Assembly: GCA_028279515.1 (NCBI GenBank)
Contig: JANQNQ010000004.1
Location: 310,001 to 374,000, forward strand
Source of the DNA: Flavobacteriaceae bacterium
GTDB taxonomy: Bacteria > Bacteroidota > Bacteroidia > Flavobacteriales > Flavobacteriaceae
Direction of reading: 5' to 3'
Length of the DNA stretch: 64,000 nucleotides
In this document: piece by piece, positions 1 through 8,110 of the stretch
Layout of the letters: every line of letters begins with the position of its first letter
Numbering within the stretch: position 1 is the first letter of the stretch
Translations under genes and position numbers: made by a program
The notes under the pieces: generated by a model
The model's input: the letters and a program-made list of their open reading frames with translations, nothing else
Databases searched by the model: none
What the model was told of the DNA's origin: nothing

Positions 1-73
1 TACCAGAGTTCTCGACAAGTTGAAGTCCTTCTCTAGACTTTCTGCAACGCGGATTGTGATATATTTTGATCAT
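1..73 (-). CDS. arsC: Arsenate reductase (ArsC/Spx family), N-terminal fragment cut by window edge
   Basis: Reading leftward from an ATG at 73-71, the 24 visible codons give a protein beginning MIKIYHNPRCRKSREGL and running off the window. The start IYHNPRC-x-KSRE is the N-terminal strand and catalytic Cys loop of the glutaredoxin-type arsenate reductase / Spx-like family, where this Cys attacks arsenate or forms a disulfide. The ATG lies 2 nt past the stop of the HAD gene, so the two are probably co-transcribed with prfB upstream. Whether it is a true arsenate reductase, a YffB-type or another ArsC-family protein cannot be told from 24 residues. Confidence 0.75.
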   Translation of the reverse strand, partial: MIKIYHNPRCRKSREGLQLVENSG

Positions 74-75
74 GA

Positions 76-693
76 TTATAGATGAATCTGAAATGTTTTC
101 AATTGCTCTTTAAGTGTTTCGGCATTTTTAAAATGAATACCATTGATGCCCATAGCGTTCGCGGCTTCAATGTTTCGTAAGTTGTCGTCAATAAAGATGG
201 AATTTTCCGCCTTAATATCAAAACGATCAAGCGTCAGTTCATAGATCTCTCTAAAGGGCTTTCGAGTTTTTTCTTCCCCCGAAACCAAAATACCTTCGAA
301 CCAATGCAAAAACTCAAAACGATCTAGTGCGATAGGAAAGGTCTCATGACTCCAATTGGTAAGGGCCACTACTTTAAATCGTGGATCCTTGATGAATTTT
401 TCCAAAATAACTACCGTATCCTGAATGGCATCTCCCAACATTTCGACCCAGCGGCCATAGTACATTCTGATCAGTTCTTCGTGTTCAGGAAACATAGCTA
501 CGCGCTCTTCGGTGGCTTTGTCCAATGGGTAACCAGCATCTTGGTTTTCGTTCCAATCGGTGGTGCAGATCTCGTCAAAGAACCATTGCATCTTCTTTCG
601 GTCGCCATTGAATACGTCAAGATATACGTATTCGGGATTCCAGTCGATGAGTACCCCGCCTAGGTCAAAAATAATGGTGTCAATGGTTTTCAT
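76..693 (-). CDS. HAD-family hydrolase (haloacid dehalogenase-like phosphatase)
   Basis: This 205-aa cytosolic protein has the HAD motifs in order. Motif I is FDLGGVL with nucleophile Asp10 and Gly12, motif II lies in VVALTNWS near residue 110, a conserved Lys sits in the EKTRKPFREIYE segment near residue 143, and motif IV is FIDDNLRN near residue 168. The DLGG form of motif I and the helical cap after it resemble the YihX-like subfamily, which removes phosphate from sugar phosphates or other small metabolites. The true substrate cannot be read from sequence. It starts 5 nt after the prfB stop and ends 2 nt before the arsC-like start, suggesting one minus-strand operon. Confidence 0.85.
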   Translation of the reverse strand: MKTIDTIIFDLGGVLIDWNPEYVYLDVFNGDRKKMQWFFDEICTTDWNENQDAGYPLDKATEERVAMFPEHEELIRMYYGRWVEMLGDAIQDTVVILEKFIKDPRFKVVALTNWSHETFPIALDRFEFLHWFEGILVSGEEKTRKPFREIYELTLDRFDIKAENSIFIDDNLRNIEAANAMGINGIHFKNAETLKEQLKTFQIHL

Positions 694-698
694 ATCGT

Positions 699-1803
699 TT
701 ACAGTTGTTTTTCGTCCTTTTGTCCCATCATCATCAAGTACGCCTTTAAGAACTCACTTATGTCTCCGTCCATTACGGCATCGACGTTTCCGGTTTCCTG
801 AGCCGTACGCACATCTTTTACAAGCTTATATGGGTGCATAACGTAGTTTCGTATTTGAGAACCCCATTCGATTTTCATCTTACTGGCCTCGATCTCTTGA
901 CGAGCTTCCATACGTTTTCGCAACTCGATCTCATAGAGTTGAGATTTCAGCATTTGCATAGCTGTTGCCCTGTTATCGTGCTGTGATCGAGAATCAGAAC
1001 AAGAGATTTGTATTCCCGTCGGTTTGTGCCAAAGTTGCACTTTAGTTTCAACCTTATTTACGTTCTGTCCTCCTGCACCACTAGAACGCGCTGTGGTGAT
1101 TTCGATATCGGCTGGATTGACTTCGATCTCTATCGAATCATCTACCATAGGGTATACATAGACCGAAGCAAAAGAGGTGTGTCGTTTGGCATTACTGTCA
1201 AACGGAGAGATACGTACCAAACGGTGCACGCCATTTTCTCCTTTAAGCCAACCAAAAGCATATTCGCCATCAAACTCGAGCGTTACGGTCTTGATTCCGG
1301 CAACATCTCCTTCTTGATAGTTAAGCTCTTTCACTTTATAACCGTTCTTTTCGCCCCACATCAAATACATACGCATCAACATACTTGCCCAATCACAGCT
1401 TTCGGTACCTCCAGCACCAGCGGTGATCTGCAAAACGGCACTCATGCCGTCTCCTTCGTCCGAAAGCATGTTCTTGAATTCCATGTCTTCGACCAAGGTG
1501 ATCGTCTTTTCAAAATGTTCTTGGAGGTCTTCGGCAGTAGCTTCTCCTTCTTTATGAAATTCGTACAGTACCTCGAGGTCGCCTATGAGGCCTTCTGCTT
1601 TATTGTAATCTTCAACCCATTTCTTAAGCCCGCGCAAGTGCTGCATGATCTTTTCGGCGGCTTTCGAGTCATTCCAGAAATTGGGATCGAATGTTTTTTC
1701 TTCTTCGTTAGAAATTTCGATGAGCTTGGCATCGATGTCAAAGATACCTCCTTAACGCGCCAAGGCGTTCCTGAAGGTCTTTTACCTGATCGGTAGTAAC
1801 CAT
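699..1803 (-). CDS. prfB: Peptide chain release factor 2 with programmed +1 frameshift
   Basis: RF2 recognises UGA and UAA stop codons and triggers peptide release on the ribosome. The gene is in two frames. An ATG at 1803-1801 opens 21 codons ending ...R-R-Y-L then an in-frame TGA (1740-1738). Skipping one T and reading GAC gives 346 further residues, 367 in all, the usual RF2 length. The body carries the SPF tripeptide used for stop-codon recognition ([15 protein letters not shown]) and the catalytic GGQ ([15 protein letters not shown]). A shorter unshifted reading starting at 1646 would lose the first domain and is not the real protein. It is the first gene of the minus-strand run with the HAD phosphatase and ArsC-like genes. 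Confidence 0.95.
1737..1752 (-). promoter_or_regulatory. prfB: prfB +1 programmed frameshift site
   Basis: On the minus strand the bases read AGGAGGTATCTTTGAC: a Shine-Dalgarno-like AGGAGG, a 3-nt spacer, the slippery CTT, the in-frame stop TGA and a following C. This is the classic RF2 autoregulation site. When RF2 is scarce the ribosome pauses at UGA, slips forward one base and completes RF2. The E. coli site differs only in the SD-like hexamer. Confidence 0.95.
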
Positions 1804-1897
1804 ATATTATCCAATTTTAAACAAAAGTAATACATCGCTTTTTGCGAGAAAACTATTTTATCTAATTTTATGCAGTAGGAAACATCAAACTATCCTT

Positions 1898-4333
1898 ATG
1901 AGAACGTTACTAGTATGCTGTATCGCCGTCTTTTCGATGCAAACCGCCTTTTCTCAATTTTTAGAAAAGAAGAAAGACCTTAAGAAATTCGATGGGTATT
2001 TCAATTTTCACTACAGTGAAAAAGAAGACAAGATCTATTTGGAAGTTGACAAACTGGAAGAAGAATTCCTTTATGTCAATTCGTTGAGTAGCGGTGTCGG
2101 AAGCAATGACATTGGATTGGACCGCGGCCAACTAGGAGGAGAGCAGGTTGTTTTTTTCAAAAAGGCCGGAAACAAACTATTATTGATACAACCCAACTTA
2201 GACTATCGTGCGATTACTGATAATGAACTCGAACGACGTTCTGTCGAGCAAGCCTTTGCCAAATCTGTCTTGCATGGATTTAAGATCGAAGAGGAAAAAG
2301 ACGGAAAGTATATTATAGATCTTACGCCTTTCTTGATGCGCGATGCACATGGTGTAAGTAGAAGGCTTAAAGGTTCGAATCAAGGTTCGTACAGTTTGGA
2401 TACATCGAAGAGCGCCTTGGCGATGGAACGCACAAAAGCATTTCCTGAAAATGTTGAATTCGAAGCGTTGCTTACGTTTAAAGGAGAAGCCAAAGGCGGA
2501 AACATTCGTTCGGTAACGCCGAATTCCTCTTTGGTTTCTGTTGTGCAGCATCATTCATTTGTTCGGTTACCAGACGCAGGATATGAGACACGAGTGTACG
2601 ATCCAAGAAGTGGTTCTTGGCAAACTACCTATTTGGACTATGCGACACCGGTACAAGAACCGATTGTAAAACGTTTCATCACGCGCCACCGATTAAAAAA
2701 GAAGAATCCAACGGCAGCGGTTAGTGAGGCTGTTGAACCGATCATTTATTATTTGGACAACGGAACACCCGAGCCAATTCGTTCGGCACTATTAGATGGC
2801 GGAAAATGGTGGAATCAAGCTTTTGAGGCCATTGGCTACAAAGATGCGTTTCAGGTGAAAATATTGCCAAACGATGCCGATCCTATGGATGTACGTTACA
2901 ATGTGATCCAATGGGTGCACCGTTCAACCAGAGGTTGGAGTTATGGTGGAAGCGTTACTGACCCCAGAACTGGCGAGATCATCAAAGGACATGTCAGCCT
3001 TGGGAGCTTACGTATTCGTCAAGATTTTATGATCGCACAGGCATTGATGAACAAACCTTTTGCCGAGCGCGATGATAATTATCAGCCGATGTTAGATATG
3101 GCTTTGGCTCGTATCCGACAGCTTTCGGCACATGAAATAGGACATACGCTGGGTTTCTCGCACAACTTCGCTGCTAGTACTAATGGAAGGGCTTCGGTGA
3201 TGGATTATCCGCACCCTCAATTAACACTGCGAAAAGATGGTACCATAGACTTTAGTAATGCCTATGATGATAAAATTGGTGCATGGGATAAAGTAACAGT
3301 GGCCTATTCATATTCTGAGTTCCCAAAAGGTACGGATGAAAAAGAAGCCTTAAACAAGATATTGGATGGCGCTTACAAAGCAGGACTACGTTACATTTCT
3401 GATAGTGATGCGCGCCCGCAAGGAGGTGCCCACGCCCTGGCTCACCTTTGGGATAATGGTAGCAATGCTAGTGAAGAGTTGGCGCGTGTGCTAAAGGTTA
3501 GAGAAAGTGCGATTGCCAATTTCTCTGTCGACAACATTCGAAGCAATGAGCCATATTCTGTATTAGAAGATGTTTTTGTACCGCTGTATTTCTTTCATCG
3601 TTATCAGACCGAGGCAGCAGTGAAGCTCATTGCTGGATTGAACTATAATTATGCGGTAAAAGGTGACGGACAACTCATCACCAAAGTTGTTGATAAAAAG
3701 GCCCAGAAGGAGGCGTTAGAAGCACTGTTGATGACTTTAGACGCAGAGACCCTAGCTATTCCAAAAGATAAGCTGTCCTTATTTCCGCCAAGAGCCATGG
3801 GCTATTGGAGAGGAAGAGAATCTTTTAGCGGACAGACAGGTGTTGCCTTTGATGCGCTGAGCGTTGCTTCAACCGCTAGTGACATGTCTTTACGATTATT
3901 GTTGCATCCTGAAAGAGCCTCTCGTTTGGTGCAGCAAAGTGCCATGGACGATGGACAATTAGGCCTTGAGAAAGTAATTGATGAATTGCTGGAGGGTACC
4001 TTCAAACAAAAACAAAGAAATAGCTATCTCTTCGAAGTACAGCAAACCATTAATTTTAATGTGTTGAAGCATTTGATGAGTTTGGCAAAGGACACCAAGG
4101 CATATCCACAAGTAAACGCCATAGTGCGTTACAAGTTAAATGAGCTACAAGAGTGGCTTCAGTCCAAAAAAGGACAAGATTTAGAGAAAGTCTATGCGAC
4201 CGAATATTTGAGACAAATAGCTCAGTTTAAGAAGAACCCAGATAAATTTAAGGTGATAGCGTCTCCCAAAATACCAGATGGGTCGCCCATTGGAACCACC
4301 TGCACTTTTAATGAAAGCCCTATATGGAAATAA
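1898..4333 (+). CDS. Secreted zinc-dependent metalloprotease (DUF5117/DUF4953 type)
   Basis: This 811-aa protein has a Sec signal peptide (first ~19 residues, ending ...MQTAFS before QFLEKK). The zinc-binding motif HEIGHTLGFSH spans residues 412-422, the HExxHxxGxxH form of metzincin-like peptidases, and a Met in the following SVMDYPHP could act as the Met-turn. The N-terminal region, with its EEEFLYV...GLDRGQLGGEQVV segment, is typical of the Bacteroidota family with DUF5117, DUF5118 and DUF4953. It probably acts in the periplasm or outside the cell; its substrates are unknown. Its last codons overlap the threonine aldolase start by 10 nt, so the two are translationally coupled. Confidence 0.88.
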   Translation: MRTLLVCCIAVFSMQTAFSQFLEKKKDLKKFDGYFNFHYSEKEDKIYLEVDKLEEEFLYVNSLSSGVGSNDIGLDRGQLGGEQVVFFKKAGNKLLLIQPNLDYRAITDNELERRSVEQAFAKSVLHGFKIEEEKDGKYIIDLTPFLMRDAHGVSRRLKGSNQGSYSLDTSKSALAMERTKAFPENVEFEALLTFKGEAKGGNIRSVTPNSSLVSVVQHHSFVRLPDAGYETRVYDPRSGSWQTTYLDYATPVQEPIVKRFITRHRLKKKNPTAAVSEAVEPIIYYLDNGTPEPIRSALLDGGKWWNQAFEAIGYKDAFQVKILPNDADPMDVRYNVIQWVHRSTRGWSYGGSVTDPRTGEIIKGHVSLGSLRIRQDFMIAQALMNKPFAERDDNYQPMLDMALARIRQLSAHEIGHTLGFSHNFAASTNGRASVMDYPHPQLTLRKDGTIDFSNAYDDKIGAWDKVTVAYSYSEFPKGTDEKEALNKILDGAYKAGLRYISDSDARPQGGAHALAHLWDNGSNASEELARVLKVRESAIANFSVDNIRSNEPYSVLEDVFVPLYFFHRYQTEAAVKLIAGLNYNYAVKGDGQLITKVVDKKAQKEALEALLMTLDAETLAIPKDKLSLFPPRAMGYWRGRESFSGQTGVAFDALSVASTASDMSLRLLLHPERASRLVQQSAMDDGQLGLEKVIDELLEGTFKQKQRNSYLFEVQQTINFNVLKHLMSLAKDTKAYPQVNAIVRYKLNELQEWLQSKKGQDLEKVYATEYLRQIAQFKKNPDKFKVIASPKIPDGSPIGTTCTFNESPIWK

Positions 4334-5361
4334 ACCTGATCAGTGATACGGTCACCAGACCGACCCAAGGAATGTTGGACGCTATGTTAAGCGCCTCAGT
4401 TGGTGATGATGTCTTTAAGGCAGACCCAACGGTAAATGCTTTAGAAGAGAAAGTAGCCAAGCTTTTTGGTATGGAACGTGCTTTGTTCTTTCCTTCGGGA
4501 ACCATGGCTAACCAAGCTGGAATCAAAGCGCATACGGATCCCGGAGATCAATTGATATGCGACAAGTATGCGCATGTGTACAATTATGAAGGGGGAGGAG
4601 TGGCCTTTAACAGTGGTGTTACTTGCAAATTGGTAGATGGGCATCGTGGAATGATGACCGCAGATCAAGTACAGGCATCAATTAATCCACCGGATTTTTA
4701 TCATAGCCCAAAGAGTAGTCTTGTGTGTATTGAGAATACCACAAATAAAGGTGGCGGAGCCTGTTGGGATATCGAAGAGATCAAGAGAATACGCCAGGTA
4801 GCCAAGAGTCATGATCTAGGATATCATTTGGACGGTGCACGATTGTGGAATGCGTTGGTCAAAAAGAAAGAGACCGCTAAGGAATACGGAGCCATCTTTG
4901 ATACCGTATCGGTTTGCTTAAGCAAGGGACTTGGTTGCCCTGTGGGTTCAGTGCTTGTCGGAAGTGATGCGTTGATAGAAAGTGCGTTTAGAGTGCGAAA
5001 AGTATTTGGAGGAGGAATGCGTCAGGCTGGTTATTTGGCCGCTGCAGGAATCTATGCGCTGGACCATCACATTGACCGTTTGTCTGAAGACCATGACAAA
5101 GCACAAGATATTGGAGCTACTTTGAGAACGCTTTCCTTTGTCAAGAACGTTGAGCCCATCGAAACAAACATCATCATCTTCAACATTCAGGATGACATTG
5201 ACGAAACACAGTTTCTACAAACACTCGAAAGTAACGGAGTCCACATTATTGGAATGGGGCAAGGCAAACTGAGGATTGTAACCCATTTGGATTATTCAGA
5301 CGAAATGCATAACAAGTTTTTAGAAATTCTGAAAAGTTTACCCGTAAAAAAAGCGTCGTGA
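4324..5361 (+). CDS. ltaE: Low-specificity L-threonine aldolase
   Basis: This PLP enzyme cleaves L-threonine or L-allo-threonine to glycine and acetaldehyde. It is 345 aa long, the usual size, and begins MEINLISDTVTRPT, the family's N-terminal signature. The aspartate that holds the PLP pyridine nitrogen is in YHLDGARLWNA, and the PLP-binding Lys is K201 in SVCLSKGLGCPVGS. It overlaps the upstream metalloprotease by 10 nt and is followed at once by a strong hairpin terminator, so this is the last gene of a two-gene unit. Confidence 0.93.
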   Translation: MEINLISDTVTRPTQGMLDAMLSASVGDDVFKADPTVNALEEKVAKLFGMERALFFPSGTMANQAGIKAHTDPGDQLICDKYAHVYNYEGGGVAFNSGVTCKLVDGHRGMMTADQVQASINPPDFYHSPKSSLVCIENTTNKGGGACWDIEEIKRIRQVAKSHDLGYHLDGARLWNALVKKKETAKEYGAIFDTVSVCLSKGLGCPVGSVLVGSDALIESAFRVRKVFGGGMRQAGYLAAAGIYALDHHIDRLSEDHDKAQDIGATLRTLSFVKNVEPIETNIIIFNIQDDIDETQFLQTLESNGVHIIGMGQGKLRIVTHLDYSDEMHNKFLEILKSLPVKKAS

Positions 5362-5377
5362 CCACGACGCTTTTTTT
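5346..5377. terminator. Bidirectional intrinsic terminator
   Basis: A GC-rich stem GCGTCGT/ACGACGC with a 4-nt loop is flanked by an A run on the left and a T run on the right. It ends the ltaE transcript and, from the other strand, the YegP-like gene at 5408. Confidence 0.9.
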
Positions 5378-5407
5378 ATGTGTTTAAAAGTCTTTTGATT
5401 GAATAGA

Positions 5408-5734
5408 CTATTCAGTAAGGTCTTTTACTTCACCACCAGCATTGTTTCTTACCGACTCAATACCGTTTTCCATTCCAGCTTCAGAAGCATACATTTGGCT
5501 AGATCCAATGATCTGTCCGTTTCCAGCCTTCAAGTTAAAATGGAATTTGCCGTTGGCAGCAGTTTTACGCTCATAACGGCTATCGTCATCGCAGTTATTC
5601 TTTACAGAATCAATACCGTTCTTAGCACCGTTTTTATCTGCATACCCTTGGCTAGAAAGAATGATCTGTCCGTTCTTAGCTTTTAGGTTGAAGTAGTACT
5701 TCTCGTTTTTGTCACTTTGGAATATTTCAAACAT
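5408..5734 (-). CDS. YegP/DUF1508-family protein with two tandem repeats
   Basis: This 108-aa cytosolic protein contains two copies of the DUF1508 (UPF0339, YegP) repeat. Each runs roughly (Y/F)FNLKAxNGQII-x-SSQ-x-YA...NGI(D/E)SV(K/R)NN, at residues ~14-52 and ~62-100. The family is widespread and structurally known as small alpha/beta repeats, but its biochemical role is not established. It lies divergent to the OmpA-type gene across a 243-nt region that holds a candidate operator, and it ends at a bidirectional terminator. Confidence 0.85.
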   Translation of the reverse strand: MFEIFQSDKNEKYYFNLKAKNGQIILSSQGYADKNGAKNGIDSVKNNCDDDSRYERKTAANGKFHFNLKAGNGQIIGSSQMYASEAGMENGIESVRNNAGGEVKDLTE

Positions 5735-5830
5735 GGTTAAAAAAGTTTTTTAGTTCGTTCAGTAAATATATCAAAAAAGTAGAAGCCGTAAAAAAATTCT
5801 TTATGCATGCATTGGAAAAAAGTGTAGTTT

Positions 5831-5864
5831 ATCGATGAAAAAAATGCATTTCATCGATGAAAAA
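5831..5864. promoter_or_regulatory. Candidate operator: ATCGATGAAA inverted repeat plus direct repeat
   Basis: ATCGATGAAA at 5831-5840 and its exact reverse complement at 5849-5858 form a perfect 10-bp inverted repeat with an 8-nt spacer. ATCGATGAAAAA also occurs as a direct repeat at 5831 and 5853, 22 bp apart (about two helical turns). It lies between the divergent YegP-like and OmpA-type genes, 147 bp before the OmpA start. The binding protein is unknown. Confidence 0.45.
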
Positions 5865-5977
5865 CTGGTTTTAAACCATTTTCCAAAATGTGAACCAAGT
5901 GTTAAAATCGTTTCCAAAAATGTTAAATTAATTTCGTAACTTGTTAATGTAACACTAATTAAATCAACGTTTTAATC

Positions 5978-7651
5978 ATGAAAAATGCCTTATTCATTTT
6001 TCTTGCGCTATTGTTTACTTCCATCACTTTTGCGCAAGATCTTCCGACAAATCCGGAACCGGGGAAATGCTATGTTCGATGTGTCACTCCAGATGTATGG
6101 AGAAATGAGGAGGTTACCGTAACGGTATCTCCAGCCTACAAAAAACTAAAGACCATTCCTGCAAAGTACGAAACTGTTACTGAAGAAGTAATCACTCAAC
6201 AAGCTGGACAACGTTTAGAAGTTGTTCCTGCCAAGTATGAGATGAGAAACGTAGAGGTGGTAGTAAAAGAAGCCAGCCAACGTTTAGTAAAGATTCCTGC
6301 GCGTACAGAGACTCAAAAAGAGACTGTGGTTGTGAAAGAAGCGAGCCAACGTTTGGAGCTAATTCCTGCAAAGTACGAAACGCAAAAGTTTGAGGTTGTT
6401 GTTCAGCCTGCTAGTCAAAAGCTGAAAATGATTCCGGCTAAGTACGAAACGCAGAAGGTAACCGTAGTAACTGAAGAAACAAGCCAACGTCTTGAGGTAG
6501 TACCAGCAGAGTGGGGAACTGAAACTATTAGCTATAGAAAGCGTGAGTTTGGTTCTAGCTTACGAGTAATTCCTGCTAGCTTTGAGAACTCATCAGAGAC
6601 TATCGAGACAAGACCTAAGACCGCTAAATGGGAAATGGGTGACGTAGCTCCTGATTGTGCTTCTAGCGATCCTAACGATTGTAGAACATGGTGCTATAAA
6701 AATGTACCAGCTCAATTCCAAACAGTTTCGACAACCGTTTTAAAGAGCGATGCCACCTCTGTGAGAACTCCTGATTGTGATACTTCATCAGATCCTGATT
6801 GCGGTATGGCTTCGTATACAAAGAAAATTGTAACAAAGCCTGCTTCAACAAGAGTAGTTGAGATTCCTTCTAAGTCGATCACAATGAACAAGACTGTGAT
6901 GGTATCTGCTCCTAAGACTGAAGTAATCGAGATTCCTGCTGTGACAAAAACTATGGAGCGTACTGTTATGGTAACGCCTCCAAGTACTAGAGTAATTGAG
7001 ATCCCTGCTGTAACTAAGACGGTTACTAAAACGATTATCATTCCTGAGAGCACTAGAGTAGAAGAAATTCCTGCTGTGACCAAGACTGTTAAGAAGCGTG
7101 TGATGGTAACACCACCAACGACACGTGTGATTGACATTCCTCAGAAAACTGGAACGATCAAGAAAACTGTGCTTGTAAGCGATTCTAAAGTTGTCGAAGA
7201 AACAGTTCCTGCTGTGACTAAAACCGTTACCAAAGAAATCCTTGACAAAAAAGGTGGTTTGACCGTATGGAGAGAGATCGAGTGTAAGTTGGTAGAGTAC
7301 AATCCGCTTCCAATCAACTGGAACCTTGGTAGTGCCACTTTGACTTCAGGTGCTAAGCGTATCATCGATGAGCGTTTGTTACCACTTCTTAGAGAGAACG
7401 AAGGTGCATCAATCGAGATTGCTTCTCACACTGACTCTAGAGGTTCTAAATCTAGTAACCAAGCTTTATCTGAAAGAAGAGCACAGGCCGTAACTAATTA
7501 CTTGATTTCTAAAGGAATTAACAATAGCCGATTGGTTGCTAACGGATACGGTGAAACAAGATTGAAGAACAGATGTTCTGATGGTGTTTCTTGTACTGAA
7601 AGAGAGCATGCTGATAACCGTAGAACAGAATTTAGATTCATCAGCCAATAA
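5978..7651 (+). CDS. OmpA-family outer-membrane protein with 23-residue 'IPA' repeats
   Basis: This 557-aa protein has a signal peptide (residues 1-19, ...SITFA|QDL). Residues ~56-216 hold seven tandem 23-residue units of the form RLxxIPAKYETQxxxVVVxxASQ. A Cys-rich linker (CASSDPNDC, CDTSSDPDC) follows, then about six related 22-23-residue units of the form TRVxEIPAVTKTVxKxVMVxPPS to about residue 435. The C-terminal OmpA peptidoglycan-binding domain (about 440-557) has LGSATLTSGAKRIID, IASHTDSRGSKSSNQALSERRA and NRRTEFRF. It probably anchors to the cell wall and spans the periplasm with a long beta-rich stalk. No eight-stranded barrel is seen. It is monocistronic, with a terminator directly after it. 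Confidence 0.88.
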   Translation: MKNALFIFLALLFTSITFAQDLPTNPEPGKCYVRCVTPDVWRNEEVTVTVSPAYKKLKTIPAKYETVTEEVITQQAGQRLEVVPAKYEMRNVEVVVKEASQRLVKIPARTETQKETVVVKEASQRLELIPAKYETQKFEVVVQPASQKLKMIPAKYETQKVTVVTEETSQRLEVVPAEWGTETISYRKREFGSSLRVIPASFENSSETIETRPKTAKWEMGDVAPDCASSDPNDCRTWCYKNVPAQFQTVSTTVLKSDATSVRTPDCDTSSDPDCGMASYTKKIVTKPASTRVVEIPSKSITMNKTVMVSAPKTEVIEIPAVTKTMERTVMVTPPSTRVIEIPAVTKTVTKTIIIPESTRVEEIPAVTKTVKKRVMVTPPTTRVIDIPQKTGTIKKTVLVSDSKVVEETVPAVTKTVTKEILDKKGGLTVWREIECKLVEYNPLPINWNLGSATLTSGAKRIIDERLLPLLRENEGASIEIASHTDSRGSKSSNQALSERRAQAVTNYLISKGINNSRLVANGYGETRLKNRCSDGVSCTEREHADNRRTEFRFISQ

Positions 7652-7680
7652 TTTAGGTTGACAAATCTACAGATATAGAA

Positions 7681-7705
7681 AAGGAGCCAAACGGCTCCTT
7701 TTTTC
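7681..7705 (+). terminator. Intrinsic terminator after OmpA-type gene
   Basis: AAGGAGCC-aaac-GGCTCCTT followed by a T run. It could also stop minus-strand transcription from ybaB, which ends at 7719. Confidence 0.88.
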
Positions 7706-7718
7706 ATTTTATAATGCT

Positions 7719-8042
7719 CTATTTAAACATGTCCATTCCTGGGATATTGGGCATGCCTTCTTTGGCTACGGCCCCGAGTTCGGTCTCGTTGATTGCGGTG
7801 GCTCTTTCAATAGCCTTATTCATTGTAAGCACTAGATAGTCTTCAAGCTGTTCTTTATCCTGAAGAAGCTCGTCACTTACTTCTATAGACTTGATCGTTC
7901 TGTTGGCCGTTATAGTGACTTTGAGCAGTCCGTCAGAACTTTGCTCATCGATCAATACGGTGTCCAACCTTTTTTTGGTTTCTTCAATCTTTTTTTGGGC
8001 TTCTTTTAGTTTCCCCATCATGCCCATTAAGTCTCCAAACAT
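7719..8042 (-). CDS. ybaB: YbaB/EbfC-family nucleoid-associated protein
   Basis: This small cytosolic DNA-binding protein of 107 aa starts [21 protein letters not shown], the usual family start. An in-frame ATG 27 nt upstream would add a poorly matching nine residues and was not chosen. The central segment ([19 protein letters not shown]...) and a C-terminal helix followed by a Met/Gly-rich NIPGMDMFK tail are typical. YbaB proteins form dimers that grip DNA like tweezers; their regulatory role in this group is not defined. It lies divergent to the S9 peptidase gene with a short shared upstream region. Confidence 0.88.
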   Translation of the reverse strand: MFGDLMGMMGKLKEAQKKIEETKKRLDTVLIDEQSSDGLLKVTITANRTIKSIEVSDELLQDKEQLEDYLVLTMNKAIERATAINETELGAVAKEGMPNIPGMDMFK

Positions 8043-8110
8043 TTTCTTAAAATTTAAAATTACTGTCACAAAATTATTAAATTGTCGTCTTTAATGAATA
8101 AAATCTTATC

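Noticed and set aside
699-1646. prfB as a truncated gene or pseudogene starting at 1646
   Set aside because: The upstream 21 codons, AGGAGG stimulator and CTT-TGA-C slip site are intact and give a full-length RF2 by the known +1 frameshift.
1008-1796. 262-aa open frame on the plus strand
   Set aside because: It is antisense to prfB, which has firm motifs; the predicted peptide shows no family features.
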